Part shown: piece by piece, positions 1-6,734 of the stretch | How positions within the stretch are numbered: position 1 is the stretch's first letter | Layout of the letters: each line of letters starts with the position of its first letter | Assembly: GCA_945918815.1 (NCBI GenBank) | Contig: CAMEIU010000049.1 | Span: forward strand, 1 to 12,373 | Length of the DNA stretch: 12,373 nucleotides | Direction of reading: 5' to 3' | Source of the DNA: an uncultured Clostridia bacterium | Lineage (GTDB): Bacteria > Bacillota > Clostridia > Oscillospirales > Oscillospiraceae | Made by a program: the position numbers and the translations under genes | The notes under the pieces: generated by a model | Database searches by the model: none | What the model was told of the DNA's origin: nothing | The model's input: the letters and a program-made list of their open reading frames with translations, nothing else

Positions 1-224
1 GGGGAAGGTGGCGCGAAGCGCCGGATGAGGTGGAAAAGGGCTGCGAATTCGCCGGTAGTTCTTGCAAAACGTAACATTTCTCTGCACACCTCATCAGTCT
101 CGCTTCGCTCGACAGCTGAAGGTGAATTGCCCCGTAGGGGCAAGAGAAGCCACCCTGGGGTGTCCCCTCAAGGGGAAGCTTAGGCGCTCCCGCGCCAAAG
201 CAACACATCGTCAAATCCCAATTT
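1..224. repeat. Palindromic MITE-like repeat, truncated by the window's left edge
   Basis: Non-coding inverted repeat. The left arm (1-32, ending GATGAGGTG at 24-32) is complementary in part to the right arm starting CACCTCATC at 87-95. Both arms contain a CGCTTCGC/GCGAAGCG-type core. The right end reads GGCGCTCCCGCGCCA (183-197), then ends in CAAATCCCAATTT (212-224). The same two blocks, in the same order and spacing, end the repeat at 12039-12262, so these are members of one family. The left terminus is outside the window. A short open frame across 62-304 overlaps this repeat, the tRNA promoter and the start of the tRNA, and is not a gene. Confidence 0.75.
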
Positions 225-248
225 TTCTTTCCATTCGGAAAAATTCTG

Positions 249-276
249 TTGACAAACGGCAAATATCTGTTATAAT
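249..276 (+). promoter_or_regulatory. Sigma-A type promoter of the tRNA-Gly gene
   Basis: A perfect -35 box TTGACA (249-254) and a perfect -10 box TATAAT (271-276) are separated by 16 bp. Transcription should begin near 283-284, about 11 nt before the mature tRNA 5' end. A consensus promoter fits a stable RNA gene. Confidence 0.9.
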
Positions 277-294
277 AATACCCGCATTGGACAT

Positions 295-370
295 GCGGGT
301 GTAGCTCATCCGGTAGAGCGCCACCTTGCCAAGGTGGAGGTAGCGAGTTCGAGCCTCGTCACCCGCTCCA
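295..370 (+). tRNA. tRNA-Gly (anticodon GCC)
   Basis: A complete cloverleaf is visible. The acceptor stem GCGGGTG (295-301) pairs with CACCCGC (360-366). The D arm starts at GCTC (304-307). The anticodon stem CCACC/GGTGG encloses the loop TTGCCAA, giving anticodon GCC (glycine, GGC/GGU codons). The T arm contains TTCGAGC. The discriminator base is T367, and CCA (368-370) is encoded in the DNA. It is a single-gene unit with its own promoter and terminator. Confidence 0.97.
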
Positions 371-371
371 G

Positions 372-410
372 AAATCGACAAGCGTCTTACGGCGCTTGTC
401 GATTTTACTT
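372..410 (+). terminator. Intrinsic terminator of tRNA-Gly
   Basis: A 13-bp perfect stem (372-384 with 393-405) closes an 8-nt loop. The 3' arm runs into the T-rich segment TTTTACTT. It lies immediately after the tRNA CCA end. Confidence 0.9.
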
Positions 411-440
411 ATTACTTCTTCACGATTCACTCATAAATTC

Positions 441-476
441 ACGCCCTCAAGCCGGAGCTTGAGGGCGTAGTTTTTA
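441..476. terminator. Second hairpin between convergent genes, likely bidirectional terminator
   Basis: A 12-bp perfect stem, 441-452 with 457-468 (ACGCCCTCAAGC / GCTTGAGGGCGT), has the 4-nt loop CGGA. A T run follows on the plus strand (471-475). It sits 6 bp beyond the stop codon of the minus-strand DUF1846 gene. On the minus strand the downstream tract is only GAATTTAT, so termination there would be weaker. Confidence 0.7.
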
Positions 477-1958
477 CTTATGATACAATTTCTGCCGTTC
501 GTACACCGGCTCGTAGGTCACGTGGGCGCCCAGCTTTTTGAAAACGTTCTCGTCCACCTGGGAGAGAATCACCGTGGAATGGACCTCGGCGTCCTTCAAT
601 TTGCTCAGCTGCTCCATGGCCAGGTCCGCCGTGGGATTGGTGACGGCGCACATGGACAGGGCGATGAGCATCTCGTCGGTGTGGAGCCGGGGGTTGCGGT
701 TGCCCAGGTGCTCCACCTTCAGGTGCTGGATGGGCGCCAGAACCATGGGGGCGATCAGGTCCACCTGGTCGGCGATGCCCGCCAGGTACTTCAACGCGTT
801 GAGCATGGCGGCGCAGGACGCGCCCATGAGGCCGGAGGTCTTGCCGGTGATAATCTTGCCGTCGCAGAGCTCAATGGCCATGGCCGGTTCGCCGGTGCGC
901 CGGGCCACTTCCCGGGCCGCCGGGACCGTCCGGCGCATGTCCGGCTCCAGGCCCTGGGCCCGCATGAGGACCTCCATTTTATGGAGCTGGGCCGGGGCGA
1001 CGTTGCCCCGCTTGACCTCGCAGGCGGTGTCAAAATACCGGCGGATGATCTCCTGCCGGGAGGCCTCCCGGCAGACCTCATCGTCCACAATGGCGCAGCC
1101 GGCCATGTTGACGCCCATGTCCGTGGGGCTCTTGTAGGGGCACTGGCCGTAAATGGTCTGGAACATGGCCTCCAGCACGGGGAAAATCTCAATGTCCCGG
1201 TTGTAGTTGACCGTGGTCTCGCCGTAGGCCTCCAGGTGGAAGGGGTCGATCATGTTCACGTCGTCCAGGTCCACGGTGGCGGCCTCGTAGGCCAGGTTCA
1301 CCGGATGCTTCAAGGGCAGATTCCAGATGGGGAAGGTCTCATATTTGGCGTAGCCCGCCCGGATGCCGCGGCGGTGCTCCTGGTAGAGCTGGCTCAGGCA
1401 GGTGGCCATTTTGCCGGAGCCGGGACCGGGGGCCGTGATGACCACCACGGGCCGGGTGGTCTCGATATAGTCGTTCCGTCCGAAGCCCTCCTCGGAGACG
1501 ATCAGGGGAATGTTGGAGGGGTAGTCGTCGATGGGATAGTGCCGGTAGACCCGGATGCCCATGGCTTCGAGCTTGTGCTGGAAGGTCTCGGCGGCGTGCT
1601 GGCCATGGAATTTGGTCATGACCACGCTGCCCACATAGAGGCCGAACTCCCGAAAGGCGTCGATGAGCCGCAGCACGTCCATATCATAGGTAATGCCCAG
1701 GTCACCCCGGCGCTTGTTCTTCTCAATATCGTCAGCGGAAATGGCGATGACCAGCTCCGCCTGGTCCTTCAATTCCAACAGCATCCGCATTTTGCTGTCC
1801 GGCTGGAACCCCGGCAGGACCCGGGAGGCGTGGTAGTCGTCAAAGAGCTTGCCGCCGAATTCCAGATACAGCTTGCCGCCGAACTGCTCCACCCGCTGGC
1901 GGATGCGCTCGGTCTGAAGCTGCAAGTATTTCTGATTGTCAAATCCAATCTTCTGCAT
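474..1958 (-). CDS. DUF1846 (UPF0371) family protein
   Basis: A 494-residue protein that I recognise as DUF1846/UPF0371, a cytosolic family widespread in Clostridia and other Firmicutes whose role is not established. The length matches the usual ~500 residues. The N-terminus (about 1-60) has the family's opening pattern, with FGGKLYLEFGGKLFDDYHASRVLPGF within residues 26-51. A glycine-rich, Walker-A-like loop APGPGSGK occurs at 176-183 inside a predicted strand-loop-helix, suggesting nucleotide or phosphate binding. There is no signal peptide or membrane segment. The ATG start at 1958 is preceded by a GGGGGA ribosome binding site and a divergent promoter. It is monocistronic and convergent with tRNA-Gly. 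Family assignment is firm; biochemical function is unknown. Confidence 0.9.
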   Translation of the reverse strand: MQKIGFDNQKYLQLQTERIRQRVEQFGGKLYLEFGGKLFDDYHASRVLPGFQPDSKMRMLLELKDQAELVIAISADDIEKNKRRGDLGITYDMDVLRLIDAFREFGLYVGSVVMTKFHGQHAAETFQHKLEAMGIRVYRHYPIDDYPSNIPLIVSEEGFGRNDYIETTRPVVVITAPGPGSGKMATCLSQLYQEHRRGIRAGYAKYETFPIWNLPLKHPVNLAYEAATVDLDDVNMIDPFHLEAYGETTVNYNRDIEIFPVLEAMFQTIYGQCPYKSPTDMGVNMAGCAIVDDEVCREASRQEIIRRYFDTACEVKRGNVAPAQLHKMEVLMRAQGLEPDMRRTVPAAREVARRTGEPAMAIELCDGKIITGKTSGLMGASCAAMLNALKYLAGIADQVDLIAPMVLAPIQHLKVEHLGNRNPRLHTDEMLIALSMCAVTNPTADLAMEQLSKLKDAEVHSTVILSQVDENVFKKLGAHVTYEPVYERQKLYHK

Positions 1959-1998
1959 GATTCAGTCCCCCACTTGTTCCAATATCTTTCCATGATAA

Positions 1999-2027
1999 AT
2001 CATAGCGAGTTCGGAAACGAATTGCAA
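1999..2027 (-). promoter_or_regulatory. Probable sigma-A promoter of the DUF1846 gene
   Basis: Read on the minus strand, a -35 box TTGCAA (plus positions 2022-2027) and a -10 box TATGAT (1999-2004) are separated by 17 bp. Initiation should fall near 1992, giving a leader of about 35 nt before the ATG at 1958. Confidence 0.65.
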
Positions 2028-2047
2028 CTGTGAATTTGAATTTAACG

Positions 2048-2080
2048 CCGTAGGGGCGACCGCAAGGGTTGCCCCTACGG
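2048..2080. repeat. Short palindromic repeat (REP-like)
   Basis: CCGTAGGGGCGACC (2048-2061) pairs with GGTTGCCCCTACGG (2067-2080) around a 5-nt loop, with one non-Watson-Crick pair. It lies between the two divergent promoters. Similar GGGGCGGCC/GGCCGTCC hairpins recur near 10459. There is no T tract, so it is not a typical terminator. Confidence 0.65.
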
Positions 2081-2124
2081 ACATATCTCAAACGAGCTTC
2101 CCTTTCTGATCCCTGCCGCAATGT

Positions 2125-2153
2125 TTGACTTTTCCTTGAAATCCGTCTATAAT
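2125..2153 (+). promoter_or_regulatory. Sigma-A promoter of the topoisomerase pair
   Basis: A -35 box TTGACT (2125-2130), a 17-bp spacer and a perfect -10 box TATAAT (2148-2153). The start of transcription should be near 2160. An in-frame ATG at 2152 overlaps the -10 box and would not be transcribed, which supports the downstream start at 2206. Confidence 0.85.
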
Positions 2154-2173
2154 GAAGCTGAATCATTGTCTGT

Positions 2174-2190
2174 GCCCGGGAATTCCGGGC
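2174..2190 (+). promoter_or_regulatory. Leader hairpin upstream of topoisomerase B start
   Basis: GCCCGG (2174-2179) and CCGGGC (2185-2190) form a 6-bp GC-only stem with a 5-nt loop. It lies in the 5' leader, 5 nt before the ribosome binding site GAGGA (2196-2200). It could influence mRNA stability or initiation; no known riboswitch is recognisable. Confidence 0.4.
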
Positions 2191-2205
2191 TTTGTGAGGA
2201 ATCTT

Positions 2206-4188
2206 ATGACGAAAAAACAATCCTATGGCAACGAAAGCATCTCCGCGTTAAAGGGCGCGGACCGGGTGCGGAAGCGGCCCGCCGTCATCTTCGGCTCCGA
2301 CGGGCTGGAGGGCTGCGAGCACGCGGTATTTGAAATTCTCTCCAACGCCATCGACGAGGCCCGGGAGGGCCATGGCGACACCATCCTCGTCACCCGCTAT
2401 CTGGACCACTCCATCGAGGTGGAGGACTTCGGCCGGGGCTGTCCCGTGGACTGGAACCCGGCGGAGAACCGCTACAACTGGGAGCTGGTGTTCTGCGAGC
2501 TGTACGCCGGCGGCAAATACGACAACAACAGCGGCGGCGACTACGAGTATTCCCTGGGCCTCAACGGCCTGGGCGCCTGCGCCACTCAGTATTCTTCCCA
2601 ATATTTTGACGCCACCGTCCGCCGGGACGGCTTCAAATATTCCCTCCACTTTGAAAAGGGCGAGATCGTGGGCAAGCTGAAAAAGGAGCCCACGGACCGG
2701 AAGAAGACCGGCTCCTGCTTCCGCTGGCTGCCGGACCTGGAGGTCTTCACGGACATCAACGTGCCCCGGGCATACTTTGAGGACGTGATGAAGCGGCAGG
2801 CCGTGGTCAACGCCGGGGTCACCTTCCGCTTCCGCTGCGAGACGGAGAAGGGCAAATTCGACGTCCAGGACTTCTGCTATGAAAAGGGCATTCTGGACTA
2901 TGTGACCGAGCTGACCGACGGGCAGGCCATGACCATGCCCCAATACTGGGAGGCCGAGCGGAAGGGCCGGGACCGGGAGGACAAGCCGGAATACAAGGCG
3001 AAAATCTCCGCGGCCTTGTGCTTCTCCAACCAGGTGAATCTCCTGGAATACTACCACAACTCCTCCTGGCTGGAGCACGGCGGCGCACCGGAGAAGGCGG
3101 CGAAGAACGCCTTTGTCTACGCCATCGACGCCTACCTCAAGGCCTCCAACAAGTACGCCAAAAACGAGGCCAAGATCACCTTCCAGGACGTGCAGGACTG
3201 TCTGGTGCTGGTGACCAACTGCTTCTCCACCCAGACCTCCTACGAGAACCAGACCAAGAAGGCCATCACCAACAAATTCGTCCAGGACGCCATGACGGAG
3301 TTCTTCCGTGCCCGGCTCCAGGTCTATTTCATTGAGAACAAGGCCGAGGCCGACCGCATCGCCGACCAGGTGCTTTTGAACAAGCGCAGCCGGGAGACGG
3401 CAGAGAAGACAAGGCTCAACATCAAGAAGAAGCTCTCCGGCACCATCGATCTGGCCAACCGGGTGCAGAAATTCGTGGACTGCCGCAGCCGGGATGTCAG
3501 CAAGCGGGAGATCTACATTGTGGAGGGCGATTCCGCCCTCGGTTCCGTCAAGCTGGGCCGGGACGCGGAATTCCAGGGCATCATGCCCGTCCGGGGCAAG
3601 ATTTTGAATTGCCTCAAGGCCGACTACGACCGGATCTTCAAATCCGAGATCATCACGGACCTGATCAAGGTCCTGGGCTGCGGCGTGGAGGTCCAGAACA
3701 AGAAAAGCAAGGATCTGAGCGCCTTCGACCTCGGCAGCCTCCGGTGGAACAAGGTGGTCATCTGCACCGATGCCGACGAGGACGGCTTCCACATCCGTAC
3801 CCTGATCCTGACCATGCTCTACCGCCTGACGCCGACCCTCATCGAGCAGGGCTATGTGTATATCGCCGAGTCCCCCCTCTATGAGATCAACTGCAAGGAC
3901 AAGACCTGGTTCGCCTACTCCGAAGCCGAGAAGGCCGCCATTCTCAAGAAGCTGGAGGGCAAGAAGTTCACCATCAACCGCTCCAAGGGCCTTGGCGAGA
4001 ACGAGCCGGAGATGATGTGGATGACCACCATGAACCCGGAAACCAGAAGGCTCATCAAGGTCATGCCCGAAGACGCGGAGCGGACCAGCCAGATCTTCGA
4101 CCTGCTCCTGGGCGACAATTTAAGCGGACGAAAAGACCACATCGCCGAGAACGGGTACAAGTATCTGGATTTGGCGGATATTTCGTAG
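2206..4188 (+). CDS. Divergent type IIA DNA topoisomerase, subunit B (GyrB/ParE-like)
   Basis: A 660-residue ATPase and TOPRIM subunit of a GyrB/ParE-type enzyme. The GHKL ATPase domain has Glu43 and Asn47, the DFGRG loop (74-78), AGGK (101-104) and the lid GLNGLG (118-123). The transducer has the ATP-contacting QTK (349-351). The TOPRIM domain has EGDSA (440-444), PVRGKIL and DADEDG (522-527), so all metal ligands are present. Divergence from gyrase is clear: EGDSALGSVKLGRD replaces the usual EGDSAGGSAKQGRD, and DADEDGFHI replaces DADVDGxHI. It ends with the KGLGE-type motif. The start at ATG 2206 was chosen for its GAGGA site 5 nt upstream and because the further upstream ATG lies in the -10 box. 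It should pair with the A subunit at 4488. It may be annotated as gyrB or parE, but it resembles the extra clostridial paralogue rather than either canonical enzyme. Confidence 0.92.
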   Translation: MTKKQSYGNESISALKGADRVRKRPAVIFGSDGLEGCEHAVFEILSNAIDEAREGHGDTILVTRYLDHSIEVEDFGRGCPVDWNPAENRYNWELVFCELYAGGKYDNNSGGDYEYSLGLNGLGACATQYSSQYFDATVRRDGFKYSLHFEKGEIVGKLKKEPTDRKKTGSCFRWLPDLEVFTDINVPRAYFEDVMKRQAVVNAGVTFRFRCETEKGKFDVQDFCYEKGILDYVTELTDGQAMTMPQYWEAERKGRDREDKPEYKAKISAALCFSNQVNLLEYYHNSSWLEHGGAPEKAAKNAFVYAIDAYLKASNKYAKNEAKITFQDVQDCLVLVTNCFSTQTSYENQTKKAITNKFVQDAMTEFFRARLQVYFIENKAEADRIADQVLLNKRSRETAEKTRLNIKKKLSGTIDLANRVQKFVDCRSRDVSKREIYIVEGDSALGSVKLGRDAEFQGIMPVRGKILNCLKADYDRIFKSEIITDLIKVLGCGVEVQNKKSKDLSAFDLGSLRWNKVVICTDADEDGFHIRTLILTMLYRLTPTLIEQGYVYIAESPLYEINCKDKTWFAYSEAEKAAILKKLEGKKFTINRSKGLGENEPEMMWMTTMNPETRRLIKVMPEDAERTSQIFDLLLGDNLSGRKDHIAENGYKYLDLADIS

Positions 4189-4192
4189 GAGG
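4187..4192 (+). promoter_or_regulatory. Orphaned Shine-Dalgarno sequence AGGAGG
   Basis: A perfect AGGAGG overlaps the TAG stop codon of the topoisomerase B gene. No start codon of a real gene lies at normal distance. The next real start (ATG 4488) has no Shine-Dalgarno sequence of its own. Removing the repeat between them would place this site about 7-10 nt from that ATG. Confidence 0.6.
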
Positions 4193-4193
4193 A

Positions 4194-4478
4194 ATTGACA
4201 ATTGACAATGGACAATGGACAATGATGGTATTTTCCTTCGGAAAATGATTTGATTTTTGCAGCGCGCCCTCGTGCCCCCTGTCAGGGGCTGTCAGCGAAG
4301 CTGACTGGGGTTGTCGCAAGTTTGCAATTGCAGGTTCTATCGATACAATTGCGTATCGGTACAACCCCCACCGCTTCGCGGAGCCCCCTGAGAGGGGGCA
4401 CGAGGGGTGCGCTGCATATTTCAATTCCGTCGCGTCAGCGACACATGCATTGTCCATTGTCAATTGTCCATTGTCCAT
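4194..4478. repeat. Heptad-bounded palindromic element, long copy with nested module
   Basis: The ends are inverted arrays of four ATKGACA heptads plus ATG: ATTGACA, ATTGACA, ATGGACA, ATGGACA, ATG on the left (4194-4224), with the complementary array TGTCCAT/TGTCAAT on the right (4448-4478). Inside are a palindrome ATTTTCCTTCGGAAAAT (4230-4246) and long complementary arms (GCGCGCCCTCGTGCCCCCT on the left, AGGGGGCACGAGGGGTGCGC on the right) enclosing a second inverted repeat of about 105 bp. No protein is encoded; the open frames crossing it begin or end in the heptads. Relative to the copy at 7705-7875 it is inverted and carries the extra inner module. Confidence 0.85.
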
Positions 4479-4487
4479 TGAATAACT

Positions 4488-6728
4488 ATGGCTAGAAAAA
4501 AATCAGAACCAAAAATTGACCGCAATATCAAGGGCGTGGAAGGATTGCACGCGGAGGTTTCGGAGCAGAATATCACCGAAACCCTGGAGACCAACTTCAT
4601 GCCCTACGCCATGTCGGCCATCGTGTCCCGGGCCATCCCGGAAATCGACGGCTTCAAGCCGGCCCACCGGAAGCTCCTGTACACCATGTACAAAATGGGC
4701 CTCCTGACCGGCAACCGGACCAAATCGGCCAACATCGTGGGCCAGACCATGCGCCTGAATCCCCACGGCGACGCGGCCATCTATGAGACCATGGTCCGCC
4801 TGTCCCGGGGCAACGAGGCCCTGCTGCACCCCTTTGTGGATTCCAAGGGCAACTTCGGCAAGGTCTACTCCAGAGACATGGCCTACGCCGCCTCCCGGTA
4901 CACCGAGGCCAAGCTGGATCCCATTTGCAGCGAGCTGTTCCGGGACATCGACTCCGACACCGTGGACTTCGTGGACAACTACGACGCCACCATGAAGGAG
5001 CCGTCCCTGCTGCCCACCACCTTCCCCAACGTCCTGGTGTCCAACAACACCGGCATCGCCGTGGGCATGGCCAGCAACATCTGCGGCTTCAACCTGAGAG
5101 AGGTCTGCCAGACCGCCATCGCCAGAATCAAGGACCCCAAATGCAACCTGCTGGATACCCTGCCCGCCCCCGACTTCCCCACCGGCGGCGAGATTCTCTA
5201 CGATCCATTGGAAATGGCGGAGATCTACCGCACGGGCCGCGGCTCCGTCCGGGTCCGGGCCAAATGGCGGTATGTGAAAGAGGGCAACCTCATCGAGATC
5301 TACGAGATCCCCTACACCGCCTCCACGGAAGCCATCATCGACAAGGTGGCGGACCTCATGAAGGCAGGCAAGATCCGGGAAATCTCCGACATGCGGGACG
5401 AGACCGACCTGAACGGCCTGAAGCTGACCATTGATCTGAAGCGCGGCGTGGACCCGGACAAGCTCATGGCCAAGCTCATGAAGGCCACGCCCCTCATGGA
5501 CTCCTTCCCCTGCAACTTCAACATCCTCATCGCCGGCATGCCCCGGGTCATGGGCGTGGGCGAGATTCTGGAGGAGTGGACCGCCTGGCGGAGCCAGTGC
5601 GTCAAGAGAAGGGTCTTCTTCCAGCTCCAGAAAAAGAAAGAGCGGCTGCACCTCTTAAAAGCCCTGAAAAAGATTCTGCTGGACATCGATCTGGCCATCA
5701 AGCTGATCCGGGAGACGGAATCCGACGCGGAAGTGGTGCCCAACCTGATGATCGGCTTCGGCATCGACCAGACCCAGGCGGAATTCGTGGCGGAGATCAA
5801 GCTCCGGAACATCAACAAGGAGTACATCCTCAAGCGGTTGGAGGATGTGGAAACCCTGGAAAAAGAGATTCAGGATCTCAGCGACACCCTGAACTCGGAA
5901 AAGCGCATCCGGGACATCATCATCAAGGAACTGAAAACCGTGGCCGACAAATACGGCAAGGACCGGAAGACCACCCTGATCTTTGAGCATCAGATCATCC
6001 AGGTCGAGCCGGAGGAGGACGTGCCGGACTATCCCGTCACCGTGTTCGCCTCCAAGGGCGGCTACTTCAAGAAGATCACGCCCCAGAGCCTTCGGATGAG
6101 CGGCGAGCAGAAGTTCAAGGAGGGCGACAGCCTGGCCATGTGCCGGGAGGCCACCAACCGGGCGGAGCTGCTGGTATTCACCGACAAATTCCAGGTCTAC
6201 AAGACCCGCTGCTCCGAATTCGAGGACAGCAAGGCGTCGGTCCTGGGCGACTTCCTGCCGGCCAAGCTGGGCATGGACGAGGGCGAAAACGTCCTGGCGG
6301 TCTGCCTGCCGGGGGACTACAAGGGCAGCATGCTGTTCGTGTTTGAAAACGGCAAGGCGGCCAAGGTGGACCTCTCGGCCTACGAGACCAAGTCCAACCG
6401 CCGGAAGCTCACCGGCGCCTACTCCGACAAGAGCCCGGTCAGGGGTCTGTTCCTTCTGAAGGAGGACGACAAGCAGGTGGCAGTCTACGCTTCCGACGGC
6501 CGGTGCCTGATCTTCTCCACGGCCCAGCTGGCGGTGAAGACCACACGGAACACCATCGGCGTGGCAGTCATGGCCCTGAAGAAGAACAAGCTTGTGGAAA
6601 AGGCCGTCCTGCTGGAGGACAGCGCCATCCAGAACCCCGCCCGCTACCGCGCCAAAGCCCTCCCCGCCGCCGGCGCCATTCTCAAAGGAGAAGACGCCGA
6701 AGAAAAGCAGATCACAATGGAACTTTAA
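4488..6728 (+). CDS. Divergent type IIA DNA topoisomerase, subunit A (GyrA/ParC-like)
   Basis: A 746-residue DNA breakage-reunion subunit. The winged-helix/tower region contains the catalytic tyrosine in AASRYTEAKL (Tyr138, with the preceding Arg137), then EPSLLPTTFPN and TGIAVGMASNI, which are family hallmarks. A charged coiled-coil arm spans about 385-500. The C-terminal beta-pinwheel starts near 515 with several blade repeats, but the gyrase-specific GyrA box (QRRGGKG) is absent; the closest stretch is SNRRKLTG (636-643). This favours relaxation/decatenation over negative supercoiling. The quinolone-pocket region reads NPHGDAAIYE (91-100), with Ala96 at the E. coli GyrA Ser83 position and Glu100 at Asp87. 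The start ATG is bounded upstream by an in-frame TGA (4479-4481) and lacks a Shine-Dalgarno sequence because a repeat occupies the leader. It is expected to form an A2B2 enzyme with the upstream subunit. Confidence 0.92.
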   Translation: MARKKSEPKIDRNIKGVEGLHAEVSEQNITETLETNFMPYAMSAIVSRAIPEIDGFKPAHRKLLYTMYKMGLLTGNRTKSANIVGQTMRLNPHGDAAIYETMVRLSRGNEALLHPFVDSKGNFGKVYSRDMAYAASRYTEAKLDPICSELFRDIDSDTVDFVDNYDATMKEPSLLPTTFPNVLVSNNTGIAVGMASNICGFNLREVCQTAIARIKDPKCNLLDTLPAPDFPTGGEILYDPLEMAEIYRTGRGSVRVRAKWRYVKEGNLIEIYEIPYTASTEAIIDKVADLMKAGKIREISDMRDETDLNGLKLTIDLKRGVDPDKLMAKLMKATPLMDSFPCNFNILIAGMPRVMGVGEILEEWTAWRSQCVKRRVFFQLQKKKERLHLLKALKKILLDIDLAIKLIRETESDAEVVPNLMIGFGIDQTQAEFVAEIKLRNINKEYILKRLEDVETLEKEIQDLSDTLNSEKRIRDIIIKELKTVADKYGKDRKTTLIFEHQIIQVEPEEDVPDYPVTVFASKGGYFKKITPQSLRMSGEQKFKEGDSLAMCREATNRAELLVFTDKFQVYKTRCSEFEDSKASVLGDFLPAKLGMDEGENVLAVCLPGDYKGSMLFVFENGKAAKVDLSAYETKSNRRKLTGAYSDKSPVRGLFLLKEDDKQVAVYASDGRCLIFSTAQLAVKTTRNTIGVAVMALKKNKLVEKAVLLEDSAIQNPARYRAKALPAAGAILKGEDAEEKQITMEL

Positions 6729-6734
6729 GTCTGA

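Noticed and set aside
62..304. 80-codon plus-strand open frame
   Set aside because: It runs through the palindromic repeat, the tRNA promoter and into the tRNA; it has no ribosome binding site and no family likeness.
480..2033. 517-codon open frame antisense to the DUF1846 gene
   Set aside because: Long antisense frames are expected in GC-rich codon usage; the product is low-complexity Gly/Val/His-rich and the opposite strand encodes a recognisable family.
2248..3792. 514-codon open frame antisense to topoisomerase B
   Set aside because: Shadow of a gene with clear GHKL and TOPRIM motifs; Val/Leu/Gly-rich product and no initiation signals.
3915..4478. 187-codon minus-strand frame and an 81-codon plus-strand frame (4250-4495) across the heptad element
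   Set aside because: Both read the heptads as peptides such as MDNGQLTMDN or CPLSIVHCPL, a well-known artefact of such repeats; no ribosome binding site or conserved domain.
4194..4478. Possible CRISPR array because of evenly spaced short repeats
   Set aside because: The repeats are 7 bp, directly tandem, without spacers, and the two arrays are inverted; no cas gene is near.
4190..4483. Target site duplication GAAT (4192-4195 and 4480-4483), and GCA at the copy near 7702 and 7877
   Set aside because: Three or four matching bases at boundaries that can be drawn several ways are not significant without empty sites from relatives.
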